Shown: positions 9,775 through 18,449 of the stretch, piece by piece
Position numbering within the stretch: position 1 is the first letter of the stretch
Layout of the letters: each line of letters starts with the position of its first letter
From: Paenibacillus agricola
GTDB lineage: Bacteria > Bacillota > Bacilli > Paenibacillales > NBRC-103111
DNA length: 64,000 nt
Assembly (NCBI RefSeq): GCF_011440305.1
Contig: NZ_JAAOIW010000001.1
Location: 905,878 to 969,877 of the forward strand
Direction: 5' to 3'
Position numbers and translations under genes: made by a program
Notes under the pieces: generated by a model
Seen by the model: the letters and a program-made list of their open reading frames with translations, nothing else
Database searches by the model: none
What the model was told of the DNA's origin: nothing

Positions 9775-10536
9775 ATGCTAGTTGCGGAGCGTTATGAGAT
9801 GATTGTAGGTTTGGTTAACGAAAGAGGCGGCATTAGGGTATCCGAGCTTAGCGAGCTCTGCCAGGTTACGGAGGAGACGATTCGCCGCGACCTGGACCGC
9901 TTGGAGCAAGCCGGCCGTCTTCGCCGGTCGCATGGCGGTGCGGTTAGCGTTAAAGATAACCAGCAACCGGAAATCCCTTATTCCGAACGGGAAATTACCC
10001 ACGCCGAAGAGAAAAAAAGGATTGCCCAGGAAGCGATCAAGCTGATCGGCTCCAAGGACCGGATTCTCCTCGACGCCAGCTCGACGGCCTGGTATATGGC
10101 TGCCGACTTGCCTGATCTGCCTCTGACCGTGCTTACGAATTCAATCAAGGTCGCTACGGAGCTTAGCAGCAAGGAGAAAATCCAGGTGATCTCGACGGGC
10201 GGCATTTTGGCGCAACGTTCCTTGTCCTTTGTGGGGCCGCTCGCCGAACGTTCGCTTGATGCCTACCATGTAGACAAGGTTTTCCTTTCCTGCAAGGGCG
10301 TACATCTGGGCCGTGGCATCAGTGAGTCCAATGAGCTGCAGGCTCGCATCAAAGAGCGGATGATCGGCATGGCAGATCAGGTGATCCTCTTGGCGGATTC
10401 CAGTAAATTCGGCGTACAAGCATTCACCCATGTTGCCCATTTATCCGAGGTCGATGTTATTATTACAGACCGCCGCTTGGACAAGGAAACATTGGAGCGG
10501 TTGCAGGATCTGGGAATTACCGTTGTAACTGTATAA
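9775..10536 (+). CDS. rhaR: DeoR-family transcriptional regulator of the rhamnose operon
   Basis: A 253-residue repressor-type protein. The N-terminal winged helix is clear (VSELSELCQVTEETIRRDLD, about residues 22-41, then RLRRSHGGAV). The sugar-phosphate-binding DeoRC domain follows, with VLTNSIKVA and STGGIL. It ends the operon, 38 bases after rhaB, as a local regulator probably sensing rhamnulose-1-phosphate, by analogy with B. subtilis YulB/RhaR. AGAGGT precedes the ATG. Position makes the assignment likely; direct operator evidence is missing. Confidence 0.85.
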   Translation: MLVAERYEMIVGLVNERGGIRVSELSELCQVTEETIRRDLDRLEQAGRLRRSHGGAVSVKDNQQPEIPYSEREITHAEEKKRIAQEAIKLIGSKDRILLDASSTAWYMAADLPDLPLTVLTNSIKVATELSSKEKIQVISTGGILAQRSLSFVGPLAERSLDAYHVDKVFLSCKGVHLGRGISESNELQARIKERMIGMADQVILLADSSKFGVQAFTHVAHLSEVDVIITDRRLDKETLERLQDLGITVVTV

Positions 10537-10592
10537 TGAACCCTCTCCAACCTCGCAACATATGGGTAGGTTGGAAAGGGTTCATTTTGTTG
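10537..10592 (+). terminator. Rho-independent terminator of the rhamnose operon
   Basis: TGAACCCTCTCCAACCT (10537-10553) pairs with AGGTTGGAAAGGGTTCA (10568-10584) with one mismatch. ATTTTGTTG follows. It begins right after the DeoR stop codon. Confidence 0.85.
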
Positions 10593-10631
10593 CGTTGATT
10601 TCTTTCTCATTCGAGGCTACGCTTGAAACTG

Positions 10632-10647
10632 TACCGCCTAAACGGTA
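10632..10647. promoter_or_regulatory. Short inverted repeat upstream of the SMR gene
   Basis: TACCG-N6-CGGTA forms a dyad 52 bases before the SMR start. It could be an operator for a local repressor. Nothing else supports it. Confidence 0.3.
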
Positions 10648-10698
10648 TATTTAACCTTCCAGCAGTTGGTAGATTCAATAAAGGAAGGATGGTGAAGC

Positions 10699-11076
10699 AT
10701 GGCTTATTTATTTTTAGCGATTTCCATTGTAAGCGAGCTTATTGGAACCTCCATGCTAAAAGCATCCCAAGGGTTTACAAAGCTGCTCCCTATCTTAGGA
10801 GTGATTATTAGCTTTGGTTGTTCGTTCTTCTTTTTATCCTTATCGCTCAAAACGATACCCTTAAATGCCGCCTACGCCATTTGGTCTGGCTTAGGTACGA
10901 TTGCTACTGTTGCCATATCGGTACTTATTTGGAAAGAGAAAATCAATATAGGGAGTATTATTGGCATTTCTTTAATCGTCATTGGAGTCGCTGTACTAAA
11001 CCTCTTTGGCCCCGCCCATGGCAGCGATGCAGCGGATCCTTCAAAATCGGAGCCGTCTATAGCCCAGAAAAAATAA
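10699..11076 (+). CDS. Small multidrug resistance (SMR) family efflux protein
   Basis: A 125-residue membrane protein with four hydrophobic helices, a good fit for the EmrE/QacC family. The catalytic membrane-embedded Glu is in helix 1 (SIVSELIGTSML, about residue 13), and AYAIWSGLGT in helix 3 matches Qac-type exporters. The C-terminal 20 residues are a polar tail slightly longer than usual. GGAAGGATGGTG precedes the ATG. It has its own transcript between two terminators. It is expected to export cationic compounds by proton exchange as a dimer; whether partnered by a second SMR protein is unknown, since only one copy lies here. Confidence 0.93.
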   Translation: MAYLFLAISIVSELIGTSMLKASQGFTKLLPILGVIISFGCSFFFLSLSLKTIPLNAAYAIWSGLGTIATVAISVLIWKEKINIGSIIGISLIVIGVAVLNLFGPAHGSDAADPSKSEPSIAQKK

Positions 11077-11085
11077 GCACATGGA

Positions 11086-11142
11086 TAAAAAAAGCCCCCG
11101 ATTCCACTTTTACAGTGAATTCAGAGGATTTTTTTGTTTATT
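11086..11142. terminator. Bidirectional terminator between convergent genes
   Basis: GATTCCACT and AGTGAATTC form a bulged stem around TTTAC. There is a T tract after it on the plus strand (GATTTTTTTG) and an A7 before it, giving T7 on the minus strand. It separates the SMR gene from the converging phosphodiesterase gene. Confidence 0.65.
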
Positions 11143-11188
11143 GCATTGGATTGTTGCAGGTTGTCAGGTGATACAACGTTTCAACGTT

Positions 11189-11968
11189 TCAAGCTATAAT
11201 CGTTGGTCGCATACGCAGAGCAGGTACTGGATCGTTGCAAGTCATTAGGGTAACGCCGCATTCCAGCGCATAAGCTGCCTGCTGTTCATCGTCAGGGCAA
11301 TAGCACCAAGCTAAAATCCCCATATCCTGAAACGATGCGACTACTTCCGGCGTCAACAAGCTCATACTGATACCCGCCGCCCACATTTTAGAATAGGTTC
11401 CGGTATCGCCGGGCACAAAATTGGACATAACGTCCCCAAGAAAACCTTGGGTGCGAACCTGGTGCTTGTCATGGAGATAAGCCAGAATATCAGCATCGAA
11501 GCAGGTAAACACACAGCGGGACAAATAGCCGTATTGTTGAAGCAGGGCAATGGTTTTATCCACAGCCTCCTGCGCATTCTCGCTTTTTTTAATTTCCACA
11601 TTCAACAGAACCTCGGAATAGGGCTGAAGCAGCTGGCACAGCTCCTCAAACGTAGGTATCTTAAGCCCCTCAAAAACCTGATTAAACCAGCCTCCCGCAT
11701 CCAGCTGTTTGAGCTCAGTCAAGCTGTAGTCACCTATTGGACCTGTGCCATTTGTTGTGCGATCCAGCGTCTCATCATGCAGCACCATCAATACGTTGTC
11801 CTTGGACAGCCGCAGGTCAAACTCCAGCATATCTACACCTAGCTCCAATGCTTTTTGAAAGGCCAGCAGTGTATTCTCCGGGTAAGCAGATTTATAGCCT
11901 CTATGGGCAGCAACTATAAGTGATGATTGATCAGCAAGAGCTTCTATCGTTTCTAGGGCTTTTTTCAT
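11189..11968 (-). CDS. Glycerophosphodiester phosphodiesterase
   Basis: A 259-residue cytoplasmic enzyme of the GDPD family. AAHRGYKSAYPENTLLAF (about residues 20-37) carries the catalytic His-Arg and the metal-binding Glu. DMLEFDLRLSKD and VLHDETLDRTTNG carry the Glu/Asp and second His. There is no signal peptide, so it acts on imported substrate, releasing glycerol phosphate and an alcohol. Its ATG overlaps the stop of the binding-protein gene as ATGA, implying translational coupling. It is the last gene of an operon that also encodes a Ugp-like importer and glycerol-1-phosphate dehydrogenase. Confidence 0.94.
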   Translation of the reverse strand: MKKALETIEALADQSSLIVAAHRGYKSAYPENTLLAFQKALELGVDMLEFDLRLSKDNVLMVLHDETLDRTTNGTGPIGDYSLTELKQLDAGGWFNQVFEGLKIPTFEELCQLLQPYSEVLLNVEIKKSENAQEAVDKTIALLQQYGYLSRCVFTCFDADILAYLHDKHQVRTQGFLGDVMSNFVPGDTGTYSKMWAAGISMSLLTPEVVASFQDMGILAWCYCPDDEQQAAYALECGVTLMTCNDPVPALRMRPTIIA

Positions 11969-13341
11969 TGGTTCAAAATCCTTTCTGCTTCCTTCTTGAA
12001 TGTATCCAGCGTCGTCTGGACATTTTTGCTGTCGTACATAATCGCTTCAATCGCCGAGAAAAACTCATGCATAATTTCCGGCCAAGCTACGTCCTTATTG
12101 GTATCCACTGCATATTGAAGCTGGTCATAAGCTACCTTGCGGTTAGGCTCTTTGGCCCAAAGCTCTTTCATCTCTTTGGATTCAACCATGGCTTTGGTAA
12201 AAGGCAGGTAACCGGATTGCAGAATGAACGGCAACGCACCTTGAGGGTCTGTTTCCATCCAGCGCACAAATTCCCAGGCAGCCGCTTTGTTCGGTGAGGA
12301 TGATAGCAGGGCCACATTGGCTCCACCGGTCGGTGTAGCAATCACTTTGTCCTTGGGCAGGAACGCTGTTACATAGTTAAAGGAAACGGTGCTGGCAAGG
12401 CCGCCGATGCTGCCAGTCGATCCATACATAATGCCGACTTTGCCGTCTACAAACATTTTCGACGTAATATTCCCGGAATCCTGCGCTGGCGGGTAATACA
12501 AAGCCCCTGTATTTTGTAAGTCTTTCAGGTAGTTAAAGGCTTTAGCACCTACTCCATTGTCATAAAAACCGATTGTTTTTTTATCATCGCTAAAAAATTT
12601 TCCGCCTGCCTGTGAAAGCAAGGCAATCGGATACCATGTATCATAAGGCATGGTCACGCCATAACGTTTAACTTCGCCGTTTTCTTTAACTACAAGCGCA
12701 TTAGCGGCTTTATTTAGCTCTTCCCAGGTTGAAGGAACAGCAAGCCCCAGCTCATCCAGCATTGTTTTATTGATATGTAGAATTGGAGTCGAACGGTTAA
12801 GCGGTAGGGCTACCAGCTTATTGTTGAAGGTCGAGTGCCCCATAAGGCCAGCGGTAAAGCCATCCGCACTGAGGCCAGATGTTTTAAGCAGCGGGTTGAG
12901 ATCCTCCAACACATCCGCATCAGCAAACAGCTCTACATAGGCACGCTCCAGCATACTGACATCCGGTGCGGTTTTGGAGGCAATCGCCTGCTGCAGCTTC
13001 GTAACCGTCTCATCATAGCTGCCCTGGAAATTGCCAACAACCTCGATATCCTGATGGCTTTCATTGAATCGTTTGATCAGGGCATCCATATATTCACCGT
13101 TTTTACCACCCAAGGAATGCCAGAACTGTACCGTTGTTTTACCCGCTTTGGTGGGTGTTGTAGTAGTCGATGTCTGGGCTGCTGGCGCAGTAACAGCGGG
13201 TGTTGTAGCTGAGGCTGTCGGCGTTGTTGGTGCTGAGCCTGGTGTGGGCGCTGCTGTCGGCTGTGGCTGATTGCCTGTGCAGCCAGCAAGTAAGCTGACC
13301 AGCATCGTTGTGGACAAAAGTAGACTGGACTTGTTTTTCAT
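11965..13341 (-). CDS. Extracellular solute-binding lipoprotein, UgpB-like
   Basis: The start is set at the ATG at 13341, preceded by GGAGGG; an upstream in-frame extension would overlap the permease gene. The 458-residue product has a lipoprotein signal with lipobox LLAGC, followed by a 50-residue Pro/Thr/Ala-rich linker that probably spans the cell wall. The binding core begins at TTVQFWHSLGGKNGEYMDAL, the FWH-x(6)-Y pattern seen in glycerol-3-phosphate-binding UgpB relatives. It lies between the permease genes and the phosphodiesterase. Ligand inferred: a glycerophosphodiester or glycerol phosphate. Confidence 0.88.
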   Translation of the reverse strand: MKNKSSLLLSTTMLVSLLAGCTGNQPQPTAAPTPGSAPTTPTASATTPAVTAPAAQTSTTTTPTKAGKTTVQFWHSLGGKNGEYMDALIKRFNESHQDIEVVGNFQGSYDETVTKLQQAIASKTAPDVSMLERAYVELFADADVLEDLNPLLKTSGLSADGFTAGLMGHSTFNNKLVALPLNRSTPILHINKTMLDELGLAVPSTWEELNKAANALVVKENGEVKRYGVTMPYDTWYPIALLSQAGGKFFSDDKKTIGFYDNGVGAKAFNYLKDLQNTGALYYPPAQDSGNITSKMFVDGKVGIMYGSTGSIGGLASTVSFNYVTAFLPKDKVIATPTGGANVALLSSSPNKAAAWEFVRWMETDPQGALPFILQSGYLPFTKAMVESKEMKELWAKEPNRKVAYDQLQYAVDTNKDVAWPEIMHEFFSAIEAIMYDSKNVQTTLDTFKKEAERILNQ

Positions 13342-13366
13342 GTTTAAATTCCCTCCGTTTTTGGTG

Positions 13367-14200
13367 TTATTTAATTCCTGAGTAAACAAAAGCTTTGACG
13401 ATTTGCTTGGAACAAAAGAGGTAAATGAGCAAAATCGGAACGACCAGTACGACGTTGCCTGCCATAATAATATGCCAGTTACTGATCCCTTCCGTTTCCC
13501 TAAGCATCGCAATGCCTAGCGTCAACGGGCGGATTCCAGCGGTATCGGTCATGACGAGCGGCCAGAAATAATCGTTCCAATGGCTGACAAAGCTGAATAA
13601 AGCAATCGTGGCAAGTGCTGGCTTGGACATAGGGATCATAATTTTCCACATAATTTTAAATTCAGTGGCATTGTCCAAACGCGCCGATTCAATAATTTCC
13701 TCAGGAATCTGCATGAAATATTGGCGCAGCAGGAAGATCCCAAAGGCATTCGACATAAAGGGAATAATTTGCGGAAGCAGAGTTTTCGTAATTCCCCAAT
13801 CGGCCAGCATCAGATAGACAGGGATAAAGGTGATCTGGCCAGGAATCATAAACGCCAACAAAATCATCCCGAACAAAATCGATTTCCCGGCAAATTTATA
13901 CTTAGCAAAGGCATACGCCGCCGGGATCATCACGATCAGCTGTAAGCAGATGATTGATCCGGTCACGATGATCGAATTTTTCGCGTACATCAGGAAAGGC
14001 CCGGCATTCATCGCATCAACAAAGTTGCTCCACTGCGGCGTTGCGGGAATCAATGTAGGCGGGAAGGACATCGTCTCCCGAAAGGTCTGGAGTGAGGTTG
14101 AGATCATCCACAGAAACGGGAAAACGAAGATCATTAAAACAGCCGCCTTCATGACCACACTCAACGCCGAGCCCATATTTTTAAAATCATAGGTATTCAA
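13367..14200 (-). CDS. ABC transporter permease, UgpE/MalG type
   Basis: A 277-residue membrane protein with six helices. Its EAA loop is ESARLDNATEFKIMWKIMIP (about residues 175-194), with the usual SHWNDYFWPLV after it. The start is a TTG with AAAGGGG eight bases upstream. It pairs with the 14234-15112 permease. Gene order ATPase-permease-permease-binding protein is that of Ugp-type operons. Confidence 0.92.
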   Translation of the reverse strand: MNTYDFKNMGSALSVVMKAAVLMIFVFPFLWMISTSLQTFRETMSFPPTLIPATPQWSNFVDAMNAGPFLMYAKNSIIVTGSIICLQLIVMIPAAYAFAKYKFAGKSILFGMILLAFMIPGQITFIPVYLMLADWGITKTLLPQIIPFMSNAFGIFLLRQYFMQIPEEIIESARLDNATEFKIMWKIMIPMSKPALATIALFSFVSHWNDYFWPLVMTDTAGIRPLTLGIAMLRETEGISNWHIIMAGNVVLVVPILLIYLFCSKQIVKAFVYSGIK

Positions 14201-14233
14201 GCAACGAACCCCTTTCCATAGCGTAGTGGCGAT

Positions 14234-15112
14234 TTATTGGTAATGTACCTTTTTGGAAAGCAACCGGAAGTAGATGAACGTTAGCACTCCGATAATAGCC
14301 ATCAGCACTACGCCTGTAGCCGCCGAATAGCCAATATTGGTTGTCCTGAATCCGTAGATGTAATAGACAATGGTTTTTGTTGCGTCATTGGGACCGCCTC
14401 CTGTCATCACCTGCACCGTATCAAATACTTTAAAGGAGCCAATCGTCATAATAATTAAGATGAAAAATAGCTGCGGTGAGATCAACGGTAACGTAATTTT
14501 GGTAAACACCCTGAATTTACTTGCATTATCAAGCGCTGCCGCCTCGTAGATCGTAGGAGGTATACTTTGCAAGGCAGCCACAATGATCAAGGTGTAATAA
14601 CCAATCCCTTGCCAGACCGAGACAATAATGACGGATAATAGTGCCGTGTTGGAGCTTTGCAGCCACTGCGAGGTGGGTAAGCCCAACGTTTTGAGTAGAA
14701 AATTGAGTAAGCCTTGATTCGGCTCCATCAGCCATAACCAAATGAGTGACACAGACACAATCGAAACGATATGCGGGGTAAATAGTCCAGCCTGGACAAT
14801 GGCATTAAACCGGGTTCTTTTGCTCAGCCACATGGCAATTAGCAGAGAAATGGCGAGCGTCAGCACCACGACACCTACGGTATACACCATCGTATTGCCC
14901 AATGCCTTATAGAAATCGCCACGGGTGAAAATCTGCGTGAAATTATCGAAGCCGATAAACTTGCTTTTGGCTTTATTCATCAGATTGTATTTAAAAAAGC
15001 TCAAGTAAGTTAAATAAACGATCGGGTACATCACGAAAATAAAAATGCCTGCCATAGCCGGGGTGATCATCAGATACGAGCGAAAGGTGGTCCACACTCT
15101 TTTTTTATTCAT
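14234..15112 (-). CDS. ABC transporter permease, UgpA/MalF type
   Basis: A 292-residue membrane protein. The first helix (about residues 13-35) includes MITPAMAGIFIFVMYP, and the EAA loop is EAAALDNASKFRVFTKITLP near residue 195. The ATG overlaps the end of the ATPase gene by 8 bases. Forms the channel with the next gene. Confidence 0.92.
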   Translation of the reverse strand: MNKKRVWTTFRSYLMITPAMAGIFIFVMYPIVYLTYLSFFKYNLMNKAKSKFIGFDNFTQIFTRGDFYKALGNTMVYTVGVVVLTLAISLLIAMWLSKRTRFNAIVQAGLFTPHIVSIVSVSLIWLWLMEPNQGLLNFLLKTLGLPTSQWLQSSNTALLSVIIVSVWQGIGYYTLIIVAALQSIPPTIYEAAALDNASKFRVFTKITLPLISPQLFFILIIMTIGSFKVFDTVQVMTGGGPNDATKTIVYYIYGFRTTNIGYSAATGVVLMAIIGVLTFIYFRLLSKKVHYQ

Positions 15113-16157
15113 CAGGTTGTCCCCGTAAAGCCTTCATATAGGTATAAAAGCGGATATGCTCCTCGCTGATTCGGTTGCCATCTGGTCCAAAGAAATAGAT
15201 CTTGCTTGCCTCTACCCCTAAGTAAACCTGCTGTCCCACCGAGAACAGGTCTTCGGTACACTTCACCATAAAAGAATGCCCCTCAAGCCTCACCTGGTAG
15301 ATCGTTTCAGAGCCGAGCATTTCGCGCGTCACGATCAAACCACGTATCGCATAATGGGTGTCTCCAGGCTCCTCGGACAAGGTGACACTCTCCGGGCGAA
15401 AACCAAATCTCACCCCATCCATGCCCAAATCGCCTACATTCATCGGTGGTACCCCAATAAATTGCGCTGCAAACAAATTGTTGGGCTGACGGTACATCCG
15501 GTCCGGCGGAGCCTCCTGCTGAATCACCCCTTGGTTCAATAGGATAATCGTATCGGCCATCGACATCGCTTCTACTTGGTCATGGGTCACATAAACAAAG
15601 GTTGTTCCCAGCTTTTTGTGCAGCTCAATCAGCTCAATACGCATCTGCCCTCTTAGTTTGGCGTCCAGATTGGAAAGCGGCTCATCCATTAGAAATACGG
15701 ATGGTTTCTTGACCATCGCTCTGGCCAAGGCTACACGCTGACGCTGCCCTCCGGATAACGTCGAAGGCTTGCGGTCCAGATACTCACTCAGCCCAACCGT
15801 CGCACTGATACTTTCTACGAGCTGGGTTCTTTCCGCCTTGCCAACCTTGTTGTTCTTTAAGCCGAACTCAATATTTTCCCGTACCGACATCGTTGGATAA
15901 ATCGCATAGTTTTGAAAAACCATTGCTACGCCTCTTTGCCCCGGAGCCACATCGGTTACATCCTTGCCGTCGATTAGCACCGAGCCGGAGGTCTGCGGAT
16001 CAATACCCGCAATCATTCGGAGTAGCGTCGTTTTCCCACAGCCTGAGGGACCGACCAATACCGTGAAGCTGCCATCGGCAATTTTCAGATCCAATTCATT
16101 AATAATAATGCTTTTATCAAATGCTTTCGTGACCTTCACAAACTCAATTGAAGCCAA
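15105..16157 (-). CDS. ABC transporter ATP-binding protein, UgpC/MsmK type
   Basis: Energises the operon's importer. Walker A GPSGCGKTTLL (about residues 33-43), signature LSGGQRQRVALARA, Walker B FLMDEPLSNLDA and switch His in YVTHDQVEAM are all intact. A C-terminal TOBE domain (about 230-345) follows. I choose the TTG at 16157, preceded by GAGGTGG at a normal distance, giving 350 residues; a GTG five codons earlier lies within that ribosome site. Unlike the other two sugar transporters in the window, this operon has its own ATPase, as in Ugp systems. Confidence 0.93.
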   Translation of the reverse strand: MASIEFVKVTKAFDKSIIINELDLKIADGSFTVLVGPSGCGKTTLLRMIAGIDPQTSGSVLIDGKDVTDVAPGQRGVAMVFQNYAIYPTMSVRENIEFGLKNNKVGKAERTQLVESISATVGLSEYLDRKPSTLSGGQRQRVALARAMVKKPSVFLMDEPLSNLDAKLRGQMRIELIELHKKLGTTFVYVTHDQVEAMSMADTIILLNQGVIQQEAPPDRMYRQPNNLFAAQFIGVPPMNVGDLGMDGVRFGFRPESVTLSEEPGDTHYAIRGLIVTREMLGSETIYQVRLEGHSFMVKCTEDLFSVGQQVYLGVEASKIYFFGPDGNRISEEHIRFYTYMKALRGQPDE

Positions 16158-16197
16158 ACTAAACCACCTCACTCTATATCAAATGCATGCTTTTGCT

Positions 16198-16959
16198 TCA
16201 CACCGTGTATACCCGGATTCCACTTTCCACAAAGGGATGGAGATCCTGCTCGGATGCTTCCTTGCCTGTAATCAAATTATGAATGGAGCTATTAGGTGCC
16301 ACCATATGCAAGGATAGCTTGCCAATCTTGGTATCGTCGGTTACTACAAAAATTTCCCGCGCCGCCCTGATCATCGCCTGCTTCGCTGGAACCAGCGGAG
16401 CTTCCGGATGCATTAACCCATGCTGTGGATGAAGCGCCGGCGTCCCGATGAATGCCTTGAGCGTATGCAGCGACCTTAGCACATGCTCGGTGAACATGCC
16501 GTTGAGCATATAACTGGAAGGATACAGCTCGCCTCCAGTTAAAATCACCTTAATGCGTGGTGCATCCTTCAGCTCTGCGGCCACATTCATATCATTCGTC
16601 ACAACCGTAATGTTGGAGCGATGCACCAAATTTTTGGCAATATGCAGGGTCGTTGTCCCTGAGTCGATGATGATATGGTCCCCATCCTCAACTAGGCTGG
16701 CAGCCATTTGCCCGATCCTCATTTTTTGCTCCAAATTATGTGTGGATCTTTCCGCAAAGGAAGGCTCATCGTGGGTCCACTGCTCGACGATAACCCCGCC
16801 GTGCGTTCGTCTCAGCGTTCCCTCTTGTTCAATATCGTTCAAATCACGTCGTATGGTCGCTTCATGAACATTAAATTCCTTGGCCAGCGTGCTAATTGTA
16901 GCCGTATTATATTGCCTTACATAATCGATAATTCTGAGCTTCCGTTCCGCTGCTAACAA
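16198..16959 (-). CDS. DeoR-family regulator of the glycerol-phosphate operon
   Basis: A DeoR/GlpR repressor. The winged helix is at residues 10-50 (ISTLAKEFNVHEATIRRDL, then GTLRRTHGGV), followed by a DeoRC sensor domain (DSGTTTLHIAKNL, VVTNDMNVA, LTGGELYPSS). I prefer the TTG at 16959 behind GGAGG; an in-frame GTG at 16977 overlaps the upstream gene. It is the second gene of the operon, so it is probably an autoregulator answering to glycerol phosphate or dihydroxyacetone phosphate. The palindrome at 18263-18281 is the best operator candidate. Confidence 0.87.
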   Translation of the reverse strand: MLAAERKLRIIDYVRQYNTATISTLAKEFNVHEATIRRDLNDIEQEGTLRRTHGGVIVEQWTHDEPSFAERSTHNLEQKMRIGQMAASLVEDGDHIIIDSGTTTLHIAKNLVHRSNITVVTNDMNVAAELKDAPRIKVILTGGELYPSSYMLNGMFTEHVLRSLHTLKAFIGTPALHPQHGLMHPEAPLVPAKQAMIRAAREIFVVTDDTKIGKLSLHMVAPNSSIHNLITGKEASEQDLHPFVESGIRVYTV

Positions 16960-16973
16960 GCTCCATCCTCCAT

Positions 16974-18185
16974 TCACATGTACTTCATTTCGTTATAGGC
17001 TTTAAGCATGGTAGACCGCCCATAACGGACATGATGGGCTTCCCGCAAGCTACTTGCCAGCAGCTCCTCACCCACTCCTAGATCCTCAGCAGTTAAAGGG
17101 GCGTTAACCTGCCTCAATAGCTCGCTAAGCTCAGCTTCCTTGGGAATTTGCTGCAGTTCCTTGGAAATGGCCTCCCATTGTTGGACAATTTGGAAGGCTT
17201 GCCCTGCCTGCTCCCCTCGAAGGACAAGCTCCCACGGTCTGCTGCCTTCCAAGGCAATTCTGTGGTACAGCTTGCTAATTTGGATCGTAGCTACACCTAC
17301 TTTAGCGCCGTGGATCAGCTGCCTTTTGCCCAAACGGATATATGCCATTTCCCAATAATGCGATAAGTGATGCTCCGCACCTGAAGCCGGATGCGATTGG
17401 CCGAACAGCAGCATCGCAAGCCCCGATTCGATCAAGGCTTCAATTAGTGTGTGGATGCCCTCCTCTTGCCTGCCCGCCATTTGTCCCACCTGATTGACGC
17501 AGCGCATGAGCGCTTCCCGCGTTAGATCGGCAGCTATTCGCAGATAAGGCTCATTAGTGGTTAGCGAACCAAACTTCCAGTCGAACAAAGATGTATATTT
17601 ACCCAGCATGTCGCCAAATCCGGCGGCCACTAAAGCTTGCGGTGCTCCCATTAAAATATCCAGATCCGCAAAAATCGCATCCGGTCCAACCGCCAAAATC
17701 GTTGTTTTCTCTCCACGGATAAGAATCGGCGCTCCTTTTGAATTAAAGCCATCTACAGATGGAGCTGTAGGAACAGAAACAAAAGGGATTTGCGTGGTAT
17801 AAGCACTATACCTCGCAATATCGTGAATCGTCCCCCCGCCTACAGCGATCACAACCTCTGCGTGCATGCGTTGAACATCGAGAATGAGCTGAATAAGCGA
17901 AGCTTCATCGGCTAATACATCGCCGGTCCGATCCGGCTTGATGAGCGTTATATGCGCTTGGATCCCTGCTCGGGCAAGCAACGCCTCAAGTCTCCGTCCT
18001 GCTGCCTCATAGGTAGTGGCATCCGCCACGATAATAGCTTGCTGATAGGACTTCTGTAAAAGATAAGGCGCTACTTCTTGTAAGGCTCCGGCTTCAATGG
18101 TGATTCGATCCAGATTAATTCTTTGTTGCGCATGCTCATCGAGCCCTGCTGCCTTCTGTTTAATGCGCGTCAGTAAATCCGTCAT
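16974..18185 (-). CDS. egsA: sn-Glycerol-1-phosphate dehydrogenase (AraM/EgsA family)
   Basis: A 403-residue iron-type alcohol dehydrogenase relative. Family features: AVGGGTIHDIARYSAY (NAD-binding, about residue 115), PFVSVPTAPSVDGFNSKGAP, AGFGDMLGKYTSLFDW with a metal Asp, and AEHHLSHYWEM plus HGAKVGVATI with metal His residues. It interconverts sn-glycerol-1-phosphate and dihydroxyacetone phosphate. The ATG at 18185 follows GAGAGGA; an upstream frame extension lacks a ribosome site. In Bacillus the homologue AraM makes glycerol-1-phosphate. Here its position as first gene of an importer/phosphodiesterase operon suggests it runs in the catabolic direction. That reversal is inference. Confidence 0.9.
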   Translation of the reverse strand: MTDLLTRIKQKAAGLDEHAQQRINLDRITIEAGALQEVAPYLLQKSYQQAIIVADATTYEAAGRRLEALLARAGIQAHITLIKPDRTGDVLADEASLIQLILDVQRMHAEVVIAVGGGTIHDIARYSAYTTQIPFVSVPTAPSVDGFNSKGAPILIRGEKTTILAVGPDAIFADLDILMGAPQALVAAGFGDMLGKYTSLFDWKFGSLTTNEPYLRIAADLTREALMRCVNQVGQMAGRQEEGIHTLIEALIESGLAMLLFGQSHPASGAEHHLSHYWEMAYIRLGKRQLIHGAKVGVATIQISKLYHRIALEGSRPWELVLRGEQAGQAFQIVQQWEAISKELQQIPKEAELSELLRQVNAPLTAEDLGVGEELLASSLREAHHVRYGRSTMLKAYNEMKYM

Positions 18186-18262
18186 GTAATGGTTTCCTCT
18201 CTCGGCACAAAATCTCGCACACATTCAAACATTTAGGGATACTATTTGTTCATTCGTGCTCA

Positions 18263-18281
18263 TTTATATTACTAATATAAA
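18263..18281. promoter_or_regulatory. Perfect 19-bp palindrome, candidate DeoR operator
   Basis: TTTATATTA-C-TAATATAAA is a perfect inverted repeat 78 bases upstream of the egsA start, in the only promoter-sized gap before the operon. Its AT-rich core could also contain the -10. The neighbouring DeoR regulator is the natural candidate to bind it. Confidence 0.55.
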
Positions 18282-18351
18282 CATTGAGTATTAAGGGAGT
18301 GTCATTCTGATGTGGAGATTATGTAAAGCGGAAGAGTCGGATCGGATAAAA

Positions 18352-18396
18352 AGAAAAACCAGAATACGATGGTTAGTCGTGTTCTGGTTTAAGGAA
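18352..18396 (-). terminator. Terminator of the SLH/YcdB gene
   Basis: AAACCAGAATACGA (18356-18369) pairs fully with TCGTGTTCTGGTTT (18377-18390) around TGGTTAG. On the minus strand the stem is followed by TTTTTCTTTTT. It closely resembles the terminator after the second SLH gene at 55677-55713. Confidence 0.88.
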
Positions 18397-18449
18397 ACTT
18401 TATAAAGTAGAATTAATTGCCATTAATTCCAACTAATGGCTTACTTTTA

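Noticed and set aside
10593..10698. Guanidine riboswitch upstream of the SMR gene
   Set aside because: I looked for ykkC-type or mini-ykkC hairpins with ACGR loops and found none. Only a short TACCG/CGGTA dyad is present.
13342..13512. N-terminal extension of the UgpB-like protein
   Set aside because: It would overlap the permease gene, and a strong GGAGGG-ATG with a lipoprotein signal begins at 13341.
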